A program made the translations under genes and the position numbers. From assembly GCF_002277955.1 (NCBI RefSeq), contig NZ_CP018477.1, positions 4,671,206 through 4,735,205 on the forward strand: a DNA stretch of 64,000 nt, read 5' to 3'. Shown here piece by piece: positions 40,810-50,765 of this stretch. The notes under the pieces were generated by a model. It made no database searches. It had not been told where the DNA came from and saw nothing but the letters and a program-made list of their open reading frames with translations. The DNA comes from Thermogutta terrifontis. Its GTDB lineage: Bacteria; Planctomycetota; Planctomycetia; Pirellulales; Thermoguttaceae. Position 1 is the stretch's first letter. Every line of letters begins with the position of its first letter.

Positions 40810-41973
40810 ATGGTACAATCCCACCCACAAGGCGCCCGATCGCCAACCCAAAGCACCCGGCGGATTGTGCTTTTCTCCAGTCAGGTGACATGGGGAGGTG
40901 GCGAGGAGCAGCTTCGCCTGCTGGCCGAAGGCCTAGCGAATTCGGGCTGGACCGTCCTCACCGCGGCCCCTGCCCAAAGCCGCTTGGCCAGGTCTCTTGC
41001 GGAAGTGGGACAGGCGGTGACAGCCCTACCCGGCCGCGGACGAAACCCCCGGGCCTGGTGGCAGTTTCGCCGAATCCTGCGAGATTTTCGCCCACGCATT
41101 CTCTGGATGAACGATCCCCACGCCATTCTTCATGGACTTGTGGCCGCCTTTGGATTGCGGCTGGTCCGCGTGGGTGCCCGACGGACAATCTTCCCCCTTC
41201 GATCGGGACGGCTTTATCGATGGGGGCTCCACTGCGTGGTGTGTCCCTCGCGGGCTTCGGCGGCAGCATGCCAGGCGGCGGGAATCGCCTCCTCGCGGAT
41301 CGCTGTGATCCATGACGGCGTGGACCCTCGACGCCTGGCTACCGCGGACAAACAACGCGGACGCGAGAAGCTCCGGAAACTGTTCGACCTGTCACCGGAA
41401 GCTGATTCAGTGGTCTTCATTCTGCACGTGGGAAAGCTCACTCCCGCCAAAGGACAGAGAGATCTTCTCGAGGCCTTTGCCGCCGTGGCACCGGCCTTTC
41501 CGGGAAGTTTGCTCGTGCTGGTCGGTGATGGGGAAGAGCGCTGTGCTCTGGAAGCCCACATTCACGCGCTGGGGCTGGACGGCCGCGCTCTGCTGGCGGG
41601 GTTCCGCGAGGACGTGCTCGACCTCATGGCAGGGGCTGATCTCTTCGTTTTTCCATCCCGGCAGGAAGGCCTCGGGGGCGCGGTGATGGAAGCCCTCCTT
41701 CTGGGGCTCCCGGTGATCGCCTCCACAGCGGGCGGAATCCCTGAACTATTCGAGGGACTGCAAGACAAGTCCTCTGTAGTCCGCCTGGTACCGCCGGATG
41801 ACGTAACCGCTTTACGGGATGCGCTCGCCCAATCACTCCAACTGGATCCCAGCGCTCGCTGTGGCTGGGGAGAACGGGCCCGAGCATATGCCTGTGAGCG
41901 TTTCGCTGCATCGCGGATGGTGGAGCAGACGGCAGCGCTTTTAGACCGTCTCACGAGAGAAAACGCTCACTGA
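40810..41973 (+). CDS. Glycosyltransferase family 4 (GT-B fold)
   Basis: A 387-residue cytosolic glycosyltransferase of the group-1 type. The N-terminal domain has LFSSQVTWGGGEEQLRLLAEGL and the C-terminal domain has VVFILHVGKLTPAKGQRDLLEAF, LVLVGDGEERCALEAH, and the donor-binding loop FVFPSRQEGLGGAVMEALLLGLPVIAS with the conserved Glu. It probably adds a hexose in polysaccharide or glycolipid synthesis. Its 3' end overlaps the convergent YHS gene by seven bases. Confidence 0.88.
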   Translation: MVQSHPQGARSPTQSTRRIVLFSSQVTWGGGEEQLRLLAEGLANSGWTVLTAAPAQSRLARSLAEVGQAVTALPGRGRNPRAWWQFRRILRDFRPRILWMNDPHAILHGLVAAFGLRLVRVGARRTIFPLRSGRLYRWGLHCVVCPSRASAAACQAAGIASSRIAVIHDGVDPRRLATADKQRGREKLRKLFDLSPEADSVVFILHVGKLTPAKGQRDLLEAFAAVAPAFPGSLLVLVGDGEERCALEAHIHALGLDGRALLAGFREDVLDLMAGADLFVFPSRQEGLGGAVMEALLLGLPVIASTAGGIPELFEGLQDKSSVVRLVPPDDVTALRDALAQSLQLDPSARCGWGERARAYACERFAASRMVEQTAALLDRLTRENAH

Positions 41974-43478
41974 CTCGTTCTCAGTGCCAGCTGCGCGTAC
42001 CGCTGAGGATTCTGTCGGAAACGAGCCAGGGACTGAATCCCGGAGAACATGTATAGACGTCCATCATACACCACGCAGTGCTCGATCTTGCCATCCACCC
42101 GAATGCCCTGGTCGAAAAACACCACAGGGTCTTTGCCGTCAAGAACCGGGGCATACCGCTCCGGATTCGTCTGGAATTTGCGCTTCTGAGCGGCACCGGC
42201 ACAGAAGTAGACCTGCCCACGATATTCCACCGCGAATCGTTCTTCCCCTTTCATCCAGGACTCGTTTTCCACCAGTTCGACGGGACAATAGCCACCCAGC
42301 GCCGGCGTTGTGTGGTGTGCCGGGCCCCCCTGTTCAGACGCCGTGGAGAGAGCGGTCCCCACGCCTGCCGGCGCTGTGGTGCTCGCCGTGATGTAGCCGG
42401 ACGGTGAGACCGACCGCGCCGGCGATGAATCCTCCGCCCACACTATGTCCGACACAGCCGGCGGGGACACAGCCGGCGGAGTGTTCACAGAGGCTGCCAC
42501 CGTAAAGCCGGCCGGGGAGGGCGGGGACTCCGGCAGCACCGGACGCTGAGGAATAGGACTGGTAGCCGTTCCCAGCACCTGTCCGGGAAGAGCCGGCACG
42601 CGACTCACAGCCAGTTTATCCGGAGCAGGGTCAATCCTTGGGCTTGCGCCTGGCGGGGCTGCCGGGGTGACTGTCGGGTTGGTGACCACCAGCGGCGCAC
42701 CCGACGTCGCATTCGCCAGAGGAACTGCCGTCCTCGACGATGGTAGCAGAATCTGTGTGGTGGCCGGTGGCACGACGGTGGCATCGCTACCGATTGGAAT
42801 TCGGGCGGAAAGGGCCGGCCCGTCGGGAAAGATGACGGATGAAGCGCCTTCGGGAGAACCACCCGGCGTCGGTGGCGCCGCAGGAGTCGGGGAAGGTACC
42901 GGTGGTGCTCCCTGCGGAAGTGGAGCGGGCGGCTGCGCCCCTGGACCGGGTAATCCTTGTGACGGCGGCAGCGGTGGGGTCGGCGCGGGCTCGGTTTGGA
43001 ACGGGGAAGCGGCCGGAGGATTGGCTTTATCCATGGGTGCGGGAACTCCCGTCCCAGCCGGCGGAATCTGTTGGTTTTGCATTTCCCCGGACCCAACTCC
43101 ACCGGGAAGATCAGGAGGAGGAACGGCCGGCTCCAAGGGAGCGGGTTCGGGAAACGCCTGGCCCGGCTTGGGAATGATAGGCTCCAATTTCTCGTGGGGG
43201 AGAACGGGCGGAGTCTCACCGGCTGGCCGCTTGATCGGCTCCGCGCCGATCGATTGCGGAAAATGGATGTCCGGCCGAGTTTCTCCCGGCCACGGCCGCC
43301 AACGCGTGGGGTAGTGCCCAAAGAACTGCACATTCGCCTGGCAGGTGGGACACCCGTAAAGAGTTTGGGCGATGGCCCCCGGCGCAGGGCCAGCCGTCAA
43401 ACCAGCCATCACACAGAAAACCCCCGCCGATCGCCACAACATCCCTCTCCGCTCCATTTTCCCAACCATCCATGTCAT
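41967..43478 (-). CDS. Exported Pro-rich protein with C-terminal YHS-like domains
   Basis: 503 residues. The N-terminus has a signal region (LWRSAGVFCVMAGLTAGPAPGA) followed by a CPTCQ pair. About 290 residues of Pro/Gly/Ala-rich low complexity follow. The C-terminal 110 residues carry two YHS-like metal-binding units: YCPVELVENESWMKGEERFAVEYRG-type, with VYFCAGAAQKRKFQTNPERYAPV, and CVVYDGRLYMFSGIQSLARFRQNPQRYA. The ATG at 43457 is an alternative start. It precedes no obvious operon partner except the export lipoprotein upstream on the same strand, so a periplasmic metal or polysaccharide-related role is only a guess. Confidence 0.75.
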   Translation of the reverse strand: MTWMVGKMERRGMLWRSAGVFCVMAGLTAGPAPGAIAQTLYGCPTCQANVQFFGHYPTRWRPWPGETRPDIHFPQSIGAEPIKRPAGETPPVLPHEKLEPIIPKPGQAFPEPAPLEPAVPPPDLPGGVGSGEMQNQQIPPAGTGVPAPMDKANPPAASPFQTEPAPTPPLPPSQGLPGPGAQPPAPLPQGAPPVPSPTPAAPPTPGGSPEGASSVIFPDGPALSARIPIGSDATVVPPATTQILLPSSRTAVPLANATSGAPLVVTNPTVTPAAPPGASPRIDPAPDKLAVSRVPALPGQVLGTATSPIPQRPVLPESPPSPAGFTVAASVNTPPAVSPPAVSDIVWAEDSSPARSVSPSGYITASTTAPAGVGTALSTASEQGGPAHHTTPALGGYCPVELVENESWMKGEERFAVEYRGQVYFCAGAAQKRKFQTNPERYAPVLDGKDPVVFFDQGIRVDGKIEHCVVYDGRLYMFSGIQSLARFRQNPQRYAQLALRTSQ

Positions 43479-43569
43479 GGGCGTTTATTTCTCCATCTGC
43501 AATTCGCTAGGACAGCAACCCTCTCGGTGGTCTTGCCAAATGCATGCGGTTAGCTCGTCACGTCAAACC

Positions 43570-44697
43570 TCAGAATCCGCTGCGGGTGCGGTTATATCCA
43601 CGGCCCATGGTCTGCAGCGAGCGAACTGTCGAGGCCCCCAATCCCGTGAACCCGAACAGCCGCTCCACCGGCGATACCATCTTGTCGATCCACGTACTGA
43701 AAGCGATCATGTCATCGTGGGCAATGAAAATCCGATCCCCGGGCAAAATCTGATAGTTCGTCGCCGTGTTTCCGCCCCGGGTGATGGCATTCCAGTCCAC
43801 CGGCAGAATCTGTTCGCAGCCCGTCCCTGCGGGGGACGGTCGGGCAATCCAGATCCGCTTGCTGGAGACCTGCGAAATCCCGCCCACCTGGGCGATCGCG
43901 TCGAGCACCGTCTCGTTGCCCGTGCAGGGCAGGCGGATCACGCTGTCGTCTTCTCCCGGTCCCTCTGTGATCACGTAATACACCTTGCTGTTATAAGCCA
44001 GCACCTCCAGAGACACCTCGGGGGAATCCAGAAACTGGCTGAGATGGCGGCGGATGGCCTCGCGGGCTTCCGGGATCGTCAGCCCCGCCACATACACCGC
44101 CCCATATTGCCGGAGGTTGATCGTGCCATCCGGGGACACCAGATAGACCCCGCTGATTGGTTGGAGGCCACTCGCCCGCGCAAGTTGCACCGAGACCTCC
44201 GGTGCCCGCAGAATCTGCCGCAGATGGGCCTCAATGGCCCAGCGGGCTTCCGCCACCGTCATTCCCACCACCCGCACGGAGCCATAAGCCGGACCGAGAT
44301 TCACCGTCCCTTCCGCCTCCACCATGTAGTAGCCGCTGATGGGCTGATCAATGAGCGTGCCGATGACGTCAATTTGAAGTACGTCATACACTTCCAGCCG
44401 GTAGGGGGGCAGGGGAACCATCTTGGGGACCTCAATCTGCACGACGTCCGGCGGTTCCAGGCGGTAAGCGGGCAGAGAAACCTTGGCCAGCTCCCGCGGC
44501 GGTTCGAGCTCCGGCTGGGCGGCCCTCTGCTCCAAGCCGCGGTCATAGAAGTCCATCGTTCGGCAACCTGGAGAAGAGAGCAAACCCAGGCAACTGCAAA
44601 GGGCGAGCCAGAGGACCGTTCGGCCCGTCAAGCCGGGATATTTGAGTTGCCTGGGGTATTGAGGGGCATTATGGCAACGGTGTTTCATGGTTCGCAT
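43570..44697 (-). CDS. Polysaccharide biosynthesis/export lipoprotein (Wza-like)
   Basis: A 375-residue outer-membrane-export type protein. The start at 44697 is favoured by GAGGG upstream and gives a lipoprotein signal (LWLALCSCLGLLSSPGC); the frame is open 70 codons further. Two Poly_export/SLBB-like units follow: YRLEVYDVLQIDVIGTLIDQ with GYYMVEAEGTVNLG, and GVYLVSPDGTINLRQYGAV with AGLTIPEAREAI, then a third SLBB-like region ending NYQILPGDRIFIAHDD. Wza-family proteins form the outer-membrane channel for capsule or exopolysaccharide. It fits with gmd and the GT4 gene as parts of surface-polysaccharide production. Confidence 0.87.
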   Translation of the reverse strand: MRTMKHRCHNAPQYPRQLKYPGLTGRTVLWLALCSCLGLLSSPGCRTMDFYDRGLEQRAAQPELEPPRELAKVSLPAYRLEPPDVVQIEVPKMVPLPPYRLEVYDVLQIDVIGTLIDQPISGYYMVEAEGTVNLGPAYGSVRVVGMTVAEARWAIEAHLRQILRAPEVSVQLARASGLQPISGVYLVSPDGTINLRQYGAVYVAGLTIPEAREAIRRHLSQFLDSPEVSLEVLAYNSKVYYVITEGPGEDDSVIRLPCTGNETVLDAIAQVGGISQVSSKRIWIARPSPAGTGCEQILPVDWNAITRGGNTATNYQILPGDRIFIAHDDMIAFSTWIDKMVSPVERLFGFTGLGASTVRSLQTMGRGYNRTRSGF

Positions 44698-45155
44698 GGG
44701 GCCCTCGTGGGGTGAAGCGAGCCGGAATCGCTTCGACAAAACCGTCATTCTCGGCAATTCTGCCGTAGTCGTCGCTGTCGGAATAATCGGCAAAGTTTTC
44801 CAAAAACTTGGTGGAAATTTCTCGGAGTTCTCAAGCCGGTCGTCGGGTGGCGATTGAAGCTTCGGCCACTCTTCCTCGGACACCACAGATCCGCCCCTTG
44901 CCAGCATGTTCGAGGCACGTGTCTGTCACGTCCACTTCCGTGTCTTGCAGAGAACACCTCGCAGGGTACAATGCCCGTCAGTGAAGGGCTCCCATGCTGG
45001 GAGTAACGCAGCGCTTTGGTCTTTGAGAGTCTGCGGACTGTGAGTCCGTCACGCTGGGTGACTGTCGCGAGGAACTTAAGAAAAAGCGTGGGAGCCGCCA
45101 TCTGAGGGAACGGGTTTTGTTCGGGTTTGGTTTCAAGCTGACGGGAGGACACAGC
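44698..45155. other. Intergenic region with one degenerate REP-like hairpin
   Basis: About 460 bases between divergent genes. GGCACGTG-TCTGT-CACGTCC around 44907-44926 is a degenerate member of the GGAG/CTTGT hairpin family. The rest shows no gene; GGGAGGACACAGC provides the ribosome site for the next gene. Confidence 0.45.
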
Positions 45156-45866
45156 ATGTCTTACGATGTTTCACGGCGTGATTTCCTGCGCACGGCTGGA
45201 TGGGGCTCGGTCGCACTGAGCGGCGTTCTGGGCAGCAGCGTCTGGGCAGAAGGTCCCACATCGCCTGCTCCCATCAAGATCGTGGCTGTCTCCACAAGTC
45301 CCCGCAAGGGCAAAACCACGGCCCAGGGATTGAAGATTGTTCTGGACGCCGCACGGGCTGTGGCTCCCGACAAAATCGAGGTGGTGCTCGTTGAACTGGC
45401 AGGGCTTTCCATCCCGGTAGAACCGGCCCTGGGCCTGCCGTTACCCGAAGGCGTCAAAGACGACTTTCCGGCCGTGGCAGAGGTCATTGCGGATCCTCGG
45501 CTGGCGGCCTTGATCGTCGGCTCGCCGGTACACTATGCGAATGTCAGCACGCTGTGCAAGGCGTTCATCGACCGACTTGGACAGGCATTCCGAAAAGAAT
45601 TCAAACTTTCTGGAAAGCTGGCCGGTGCCCTGGCCGTCGGCGCCGCCCGCAATGGGGGACAGGAATATGTCCTCCACTCCATCACGCGAGCTTTGATGTG
45701 CCATGAGATGGCGATCGTGGGGGACGGTCGCCCAACCGGTCATTTCGGAGCAACTCTTTGGAACAGCGCCAACGACGACATTTCAACGGACGAATTTGGC
45801 GTGAAGACAGCGCAGGACCTCGGCCGACATATCGCCCAACTTGCACTGAAAATGGCCCAAGCGTAA
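45156..45866 (+). CDS. Tat-exported NADPH-dependent FMN reductase-like protein
   Basis: 236 residues. VSRRDFLRTAGWGSVALSG is a Tat signal, so the flavodoxin-like domain (about 45-230) is folded before export with its FMN. The phosphate-binding loop is VSTSPRKGKTTAQG and the flavin-contact region VGSPVHYANVSTLCKAFIDRLG. The start at 45156 follows GGGAGG. It is followed after 260 bases by another Tat-exported flavoprotein on the same strand. The electron donor and acceptor are unknown. Confidence 0.85.
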   Translation: MSYDVSRRDFLRTAGWGSVALSGVLGSSVWAEGPTSPAPIKIVAVSTSPRKGKTTAQGLKIVLDAARAVAPDKIEVVLVELAGLSIPVEPALGLPLPEGVKDDFPAVAEVIADPRLAALIVGSPVHYANVSTLCKAFIDRLGQAFRKEFKLSGKLAGALAVGAARNGGQEYVLHSITRALMCHEMAIVGDGRPTGHFGATLWNSANDDISTDEFGVKTAQDLGRHIAQLALKMAQA

Positions 45867-46127
45867 GAAGAAGCAACCCAACTCCGTGGCTCAGGCGGCG
45901 CCCCGGGGCGGACGTGATTGCGGAAAAACGTAGTCATCTGGCCGCTCCGCTGAAAGCGCCCGGCAGTTTCGCCGTCCGAGCATAATACTGAAAAGCTGAC
46001 AAAAGCCTCCCACACCTTTCCCGATAGCTGAAGTGTTTTGGTCATCGGGTCGGGACAGGTGGAGTTTTGCGCCAAAACTGCTGAAACTCTGGATCAAACC
46101 CCCGTTACCCCGTTGTGGAGAAAACGT

Positions 46128-47597
46128 ATGGACAGGCGAGACTTTCACAAGACGCTTTTAACCTGGGGAGCGGCGAGCGCTCTGACGCTGGGCAACGATG
46201 AAGCACCCTCAGAGACTTCGCCTCCAGAAGGGGAGTTTATCGTTGAACCCGCCAAGCGGTTACCGGTCCGAAAGTTCGATGTGGTCATTGTGGGCGGAGG
46301 AACGGCAGGGGTTGTCGCAGCACTGGCTGCGGCAGCTCAGGGCGCGAAGACAGCACTCATTGAGGCAAAAGGGTACACCGGCGGAACGGTGACAGAAGGT
46401 GGCACCGCACTCCACAGCTTTTTCAATCTGTGGAAGGCGTTTCCCGGCGTGGAGAAAAAGCAGGTGGTGCGTGGGTTCCCGCAGAGAATTATTGACCGGC
46501 TTATTGCTCGGAGGGCTTGCACCGGCCACGCGGAAATGGAGCTGGGCTTCGACTATGACTCGGTATGCACCGCCGTTGATACCGAGATGTACAAACTTGT
46601 CACCATGGAAATGCTGGCCGAGGCCGGCGTCCATCTTTTCCTCAACACCCTCCTTGTGAGCGCCATCCGGTCGGGCGAGACCCTCGTTGCCGCGGTCACC
46701 GAAAGCCGCGCCGGCCGAGAGGCCTTTGTGGCCCACTCTTTCGTGGACTGTACCGCTTATGGCGACCTCGCCGCTTACGCCGGTGCCAGTTACACAGAAC
46801 CCAACGATTACCCGGTTGCCAACAGCATTGGGGTGGCGAATGTCAACGTGGAGAAGTACTACGAATTTCTCAAGTCTCACGACGCTCTTACAGAGCTTGC
46901 CCGCGGATGGCGCGACGGCCAGGAGGGGCAAATTGTGCGGTTGGAAGGGCGGGCGGTCAAGCTGCCGGAAGGATTCCATCGTGAGGCCGCTGAGATCGGC
47001 ATGTCCACGGTCACCACCACGGTGCATGACAATTACTTCATGTTCATCAAACTCAACTTCAAGATGCCGGTGAGTCCCACAAACCGCGACGCCGTAACAG
47101 CGGCCGAGTTAGAACTGCGGAAGCGTCAGGCCCGCGCGGTGGAACTTTTCCGAAAATACGTTCCCGGATGCGAAAAAGCATTCATCGCTCGGACGGCTCC
47201 GCGTCTGAATATTCGCCGCGCCCGCTGCATCCGATGTGATTACGACATCTCGCGTGAAGAGGTCCTCGAAGGACGTCACTTCGACGATGAGGTCTACGTC
47301 TACGGATTCCATGATATGGCTCCGCGGTATCAAATCAAAAATGGTGGCACGTATGGCATGCCCTATCGCGCGCTGTGTGTGGCCGGTCTGGACAATCTGT
47401 GGTGCGCTGGAATGATGATCACCTCGGACTTCATCGCCCATATGTCCACCCGGAACACGGTTTCCTGCATGGCCCAGGGACAGGCCGCCGGTACGGCAGC
47501 AGCCCTGTGCGCTTTGCGAGGATTGAAGGCGAGGGCTTTGCCCTACCGCCTCCTGCGCGAGACCCTCGAAAAAGATGATGTGGTATTCAACGTTTGA
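46128..47597 (+). CDS. Tat-exported FAD-dependent oxidoreductase
   Basis: 489 residues with MDRRDFHKTLLTWGAASALTL as Tat-type signal. The dinucleotide-binding motif is VVIVGGGTAGVVAALAAAAQG and the next conserved stretch is EAKGYTGGTVTEGG. The family (FAD-dependent oxidoreductases with fused GG motif) is common in planctomycete sugar-degradation loci. The start at 46128 has GGAGAAAACGT upstream. The C-terminal half contains an FAD-closing motif, GLDNLWCAGMMITSDF. The substrate is unknown. Confidence 0.87.
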   Translation: MDRRDFHKTLLTWGAASALTLGNDEAPSETSPPEGEFIVEPAKRLPVRKFDVVIVGGGTAGVVAALAAAAQGAKTALIEAKGYTGGTVTEGGTALHSFFNLWKAFPGVEKKQVVRGFPQRIIDRLIARRACTGHAEMELGFDYDSVCTAVDTEMYKLVTMEMLAEAGVHLFLNTLLVSAIRSGETLVAAVTESRAGREAFVAHSFVDCTAYGDLAAYAGASYTEPNDYPVANSIGVANVNVEKYYEFLKSHDALTELARGWRDGQEGQIVRLEGRAVKLPEGFHREAAEIGMSTVTTTVHDNYFMFIKLNFKMPVSPTNRDAVTAAELELRKRQARAVELFRKYVPGCEKAFIARTAPRLNIRRARCIRCDYDISREEVLEGRHFDDEVYVYGFHDMAPRYQIKNGGTYGMPYRALCVAGLDNLWCAGMMITSDFIAHMSTRNTVSCMAQGQAAGTAAALCALRGLKARALPYRLLRETLEKDDVVFNV

Positions 47598-48043
47598 AGA
47601 TTCAGTTTTGGGCGCCCCTGGGTCAAATCGGCGTTTGAGTGAGAAGTTCGGTCTGGAGTGCAAAAATCTGGAGGACCGGTCAGTCAGGCAATTGCATGAC
47701 TTTTGGGGTAATCGCTGGGAATCCTCAGCCAAGGTGTGGCAAAGGTACTGGCGTGTCCCGTTCCTAACCCGATCACCGGCAGGGGCGATTTATCGATAGC
47801 TTGTACAACGCACGCATCACAAGGAAATGGACCTGACTCCGGTAGTGGCAATTCATGAATTGCCCCTACCTACTTCATGGATCGCCATCTACCGTCACAG
47901 TGGATGAACGCCAGACAAGCTTGGCCCTTGAAATATCGGCAGTCCGCGGTATCGTGAACAAAGAATCAATCGGGGCGGCACCAAGAGGCAGTAATCAGTC
48001 ATGAAGGAAACAACCTTCCCCAATTCATCCAGGCGACCAGCCT
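47598..48043. other. Intergenic region with GTAG-type palindrome
   Basis: About 450 bases. A palindrome beginning GTAGTGGCAATTCAT lies at 47842-47869, one mismatch from the perfect copies in cluster D. An open frame across 47575-47799 has no start site or homology and is not called. Confidence 0.5.
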
Positions 48044-49336
48044 ATGTGGGAACTCATTGAAGAATACCGCATGGATCCGACGACGTGGCTGTATGTCGCG
48101 TCGCTGATGACCATCGGTATCTTTTTTCGCTTTTCGCGATTCTTTTCCATCCGCAATCTCGACCTGATCGGCATCATCCTATTCGCCCCGGGATTACTCT
48201 TGATCAGCCACCAAGCGGAGCGAGCAGGCTACGTGTGGCTTTTTACGGTCAGCGCGTTGTTTCTGCCGCGGCTGCTCATTGATCCATTCTTCTCCCGCAG
48301 GCCGCTGACGGAGCCCAACCTCTCGCCAGGCGGAATGACCTTTATGGTCATCGCGCTGATGTTCTTCCTGGTGGGCAACATTCTTACAGAGCGTGTGCTG
48401 GAAACGCCGCCGTCCCAGCCGCGCGCACCAGAAGCCAGCCCAATCTGGCGCGTCCCCGAATTGAGAGGCCCGGGGTATTTGCCGTTTTATCGGGCGATCA
48501 CGCTCTATCAGCGGGAATCACCAGCTCAGGAAAAAAACTCCCCGCCTGAATCCACCGAGACCGAGACCACCTCCCATCTCATTCTCACCGCAGGAATCAA
48601 AATAGCGGCCATCGCCGCCCAGTGCGCCATCGTGGCCGGACTGATCCTTTTCGGCCTGCGACACTTCGACAACGTGCAGACTGGCCTGGCGGCTGCCTCG
48701 CTGTATCTGCTGCTCCCTTACACGAGTCAGCTCACCGCCCGGCTGGACCACATCGTCCCTGGGGCGTTTGTTTTATGGGCACTGGTGATGTATCGACGTC
48801 CGATGATCGCCGGCGCCCTTCTGGGAGCTTCCACCATCGTGTTTTATCCGTTCTTTCTCCTGCCACTGTGGATTGGGTTCTACTGGCGGCGCGGGCTTTT
48901 CCGGTTTCTGGCGGGCTTTCTCGCCGTGGTGGCGGGCCTGGTCCTGGTGCTCTTTTTCGTTTCCCCCACCTGGACACAATTCTGGCGTGACCTGGCGGCC
49001 ATGTTTGGCAAATACTTGCTCCGCACGGAAGGTGCCGACGGTTTCTGGGCGTATCACTGGCCTTATTTCCGTATCCCCATCCTGGCCGGCTTCGCCGCTC
49101 TGTGTGTGAGTCTGGGGATCTGGCCGTCGGAAAAGAATCTGGCCAACCTTCTCAGTGGGACGGCCGCCGTACTGCTCGCCGCGCAGTTCTGCCTCATTCA
49201 CCAGGGGGGACTCTACATGGCCTGGTACGCGCCACCGTTGATTCTGACGATCTTCCGACCGAGCCTGAAAGACATCACGGCCGAACGAGCGGTGCCGCGC
49301 TACTGGTTCGCCCCGCTCCCCAAACTCGGACCATGA
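48044..49336 (+). CDS. Polytopic membrane protein, possibly GT-C-like
   Basis: 430 residues with about ten or eleven hydrophobic segments (for example LDLIGIILFAPGLLLI, MTFMVIALMFFLVGNIL, IAAIAAQCAIVAGLILFG, LGASTIVFYPFFLLPLWIG, FLAGFLAVVAGLVLVLFFV). The arrangement resembles GT-C/GT87-type membrane glycosyltransferases, but no catalytic motif could be named. An internal Met (MDPTTW, 48071) is an alternative start. It is convergent with rho. Confidence 0.65.
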   Translation: MWELIEEYRMDPTTWLYVASLMTIGIFFRFSRFFSIRNLDLIGIILFAPGLLLISHQAERAGYVWLFTVSALFLPRLLIDPFFSRRPLTEPNLSPGGMTFMVIALMFFLVGNILTERVLETPPSQPRAPEASPIWRVPELRGPGYLPFYRAITLYQRESPAQEKNSPPESTETETTSHLILTAGIKIAAIAAQCAIVAGLILFGLRHFDNVQTGLAAASLYLLLPYTSQLTARLDHIVPGAFVLWALVMYRRPMIAGALLGASTIVFYPFFLLPLWIGFYWRRGLFRFLAGFLAVVAGLVLVLFFVSPTWTQFWRDLAAMFGKYLLRTEGADGFWAYHWPYFRIPILAGFAALCVSLGIWPSEKNLANLLSGTAAVLLAAQFCLIHQGGLYMAWYAPPLILTIFRPSLKDITAERAVPRYWFAPLPKLGP

Positions 49337-49484
49337 GTGGTATGCGCAGACATCCTGACTCGTCTAGAACAATAACTGCGACCAGGACGTCCCGCGAATC
49401 TACGAGACGGAGTGTGATCGAGCTGTTAAGTCCCGCGACTGCAAACAATGTCTCGATCAAGAGAAACCTGTTGCTACGTCCGTT

Positions 49485-50765
49485 TTACCCCGCGGCGTGG
49501 GCCTGGGCACCAGCGATAAGCTCAATGAACTCCTGATTGGACTTGTACTTGGCCAGCTTCTGGGTGAGCTGTTCCATCGCCTCCACCGGATTCATGCTGG
49601 AAAGCATTCGCCGCAGGATCGTCACGGCCTTGAGATACTCTGGCGGCAACAGCTTCTCTTCCCGCCGCGTGCCCGATTGGGTGATGTCAATGGCCGGCCA
49701 GATCCGCCGATCCGCCAGCCGCCGATCGAGCACCAGCTCCATATTGCCGGTCCCTTTGAATTCCTGAAAGATGAGTTCATCCATCCGGCTGCCGGTGTCG
49801 ATCAGCGCGGTCGCCACGATCGTCAGCGATCCGCCCTCTTCAAATGCCCGGGCCGTCGCAAACAGCTTCTTCGGAATGTCCATGGCCTTGACGTCGATAC
49901 CGCCGGTCATCGTGCGGCCGGTATTGCCCACCCATTTGTTAAAGGCACGCGCCAGCCGGGTGATCGAATCCATCAAGAGAAAGACGTCCTTCCCCATCTC
50001 GGCGAGGCGCTTGCACCGCTCCACAATGAGCTGCGACAGCCGCACGTGGCTCTCGATTTCACAGTCCAGGCTGCTGGCCACCACCTCGGCATTCTTGCAC
50101 ACACGGCGGAAGTCCGTCACCTCCTCCGGACGCTCATCGATCAGCAGAATGATGAGCTTCATGTCCGGATAATTCTGAGCAATCGCCAGACTGATATGCT
50201 GGAGCAGCACCGTCTTTCCTGTCCGCGGTGGCGCCACGATGAGCGCCCGCTGACCCTTCCCGATCGGCGTCAGCAGGTCCATCACCCGCGTCGTGATCGG
50301 CTCAGGACCGGTTTCCAAACGCAGCCATTCCTCGGGATTGATGGGCGTCAATTCGTCAAAGTGTTTGACTTTCGGATATTCCTGGGGCGGAATCCCGTCC
50401 ACATCGTGAATTTCCCGCAGACGCGGTCCCTGGCCCTTCTTACCCGGCTGCACCAGCCCCTTGATGTAAACACCCTGCCTCAGGCCGTACTTCTCGATCA
50501 TGCTGCCGGGGACAAAAGGATCCGTCAGCCGCCGCTCGTAATTGGCGGCCGGATCACGCAGAAAGCCGTACCCGCTGGGGTGAAGCTCCAGAACACCACC
50601 CCCTTCGTAGAGGTTGCTTTCCGCAGATTCCACGGTCTGAACGGAAGTGGATTGCTGTTCCTGCGGGACAAGAGCTCCGTTCGACCCATTCTTCTCTAGC
50701 TTGTTGTCAGAAGCCTGGGCTTGTCCGTTCTTGGAACGCATGGCCGTATGCTTTTTTCGTGTCAT
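49485..50765 (-). CDS. rho: Transcription termination factor Rho
   Basis: Hexameric RNA-dependent ATPase that ends transcription. 426 residues from the ATG at 50765 (GGTGGTTCA upstream). The N-terminal extension is polar and low-complexity. The cold-shock-like RNA-binding domain includes [15 protein letters not shown] and [16 protein letters not shown]. The ATPase core has Walker A in [16 protein letters not shown], Walker B in [17 protein letters not shown] and the arginine-finger region. The Q-loop and R-loop motifs are present ([10 protein letters not shown]). Upstream is a long non-coding stretch. Confidence 0.97.
   Translation of the reverse strand: MTRKKHTAMRSKNGQAQASDNKLEKNGSNGALVPQEQQSTSVQTVESAESNLYEGGGVLELHPSGYGFLRDPAANYERRLTDPFVPGSMIEKYGLRQGVYIKGLVQPGKKGQGPRLREIHDVDGIPPQEYPKVKHFDELTPINPEEWLRLETGPEPITTRVMDLLTPIGKGQRALIVAPPRTGKTVLLQHISLAIAQNYPDMKLIILLIDERPEEVTDFRRVCKNAEVVASSLDCEIESHVRLSQLIVERCKRLAEMGKDVFLLMDSITRLARAFNKWVGNTGRTMTGGIDVKAMDIPKKLFATARAFEEGGSLTIVATALIDTGSRMDELIFQEFKGTGNMELVLDRRLADRRIWPAIDITQSGTRREEKLLPPEYLKAVTILRRMLSSMNPVEAMEQLTQKLAKYKSNQEFIELIAGAQAHAAG

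Noticed and set aside
47575-47799. 74-residue open frame after the FAD oxidoreductase gene
   Set aside because: Overlaps the end of that gene, has no ribosome site and no recognisable sequence.
49497-50699. 400-residue open frame on the plus strand across rho
   Set aside because: Antisense shadow of rho.
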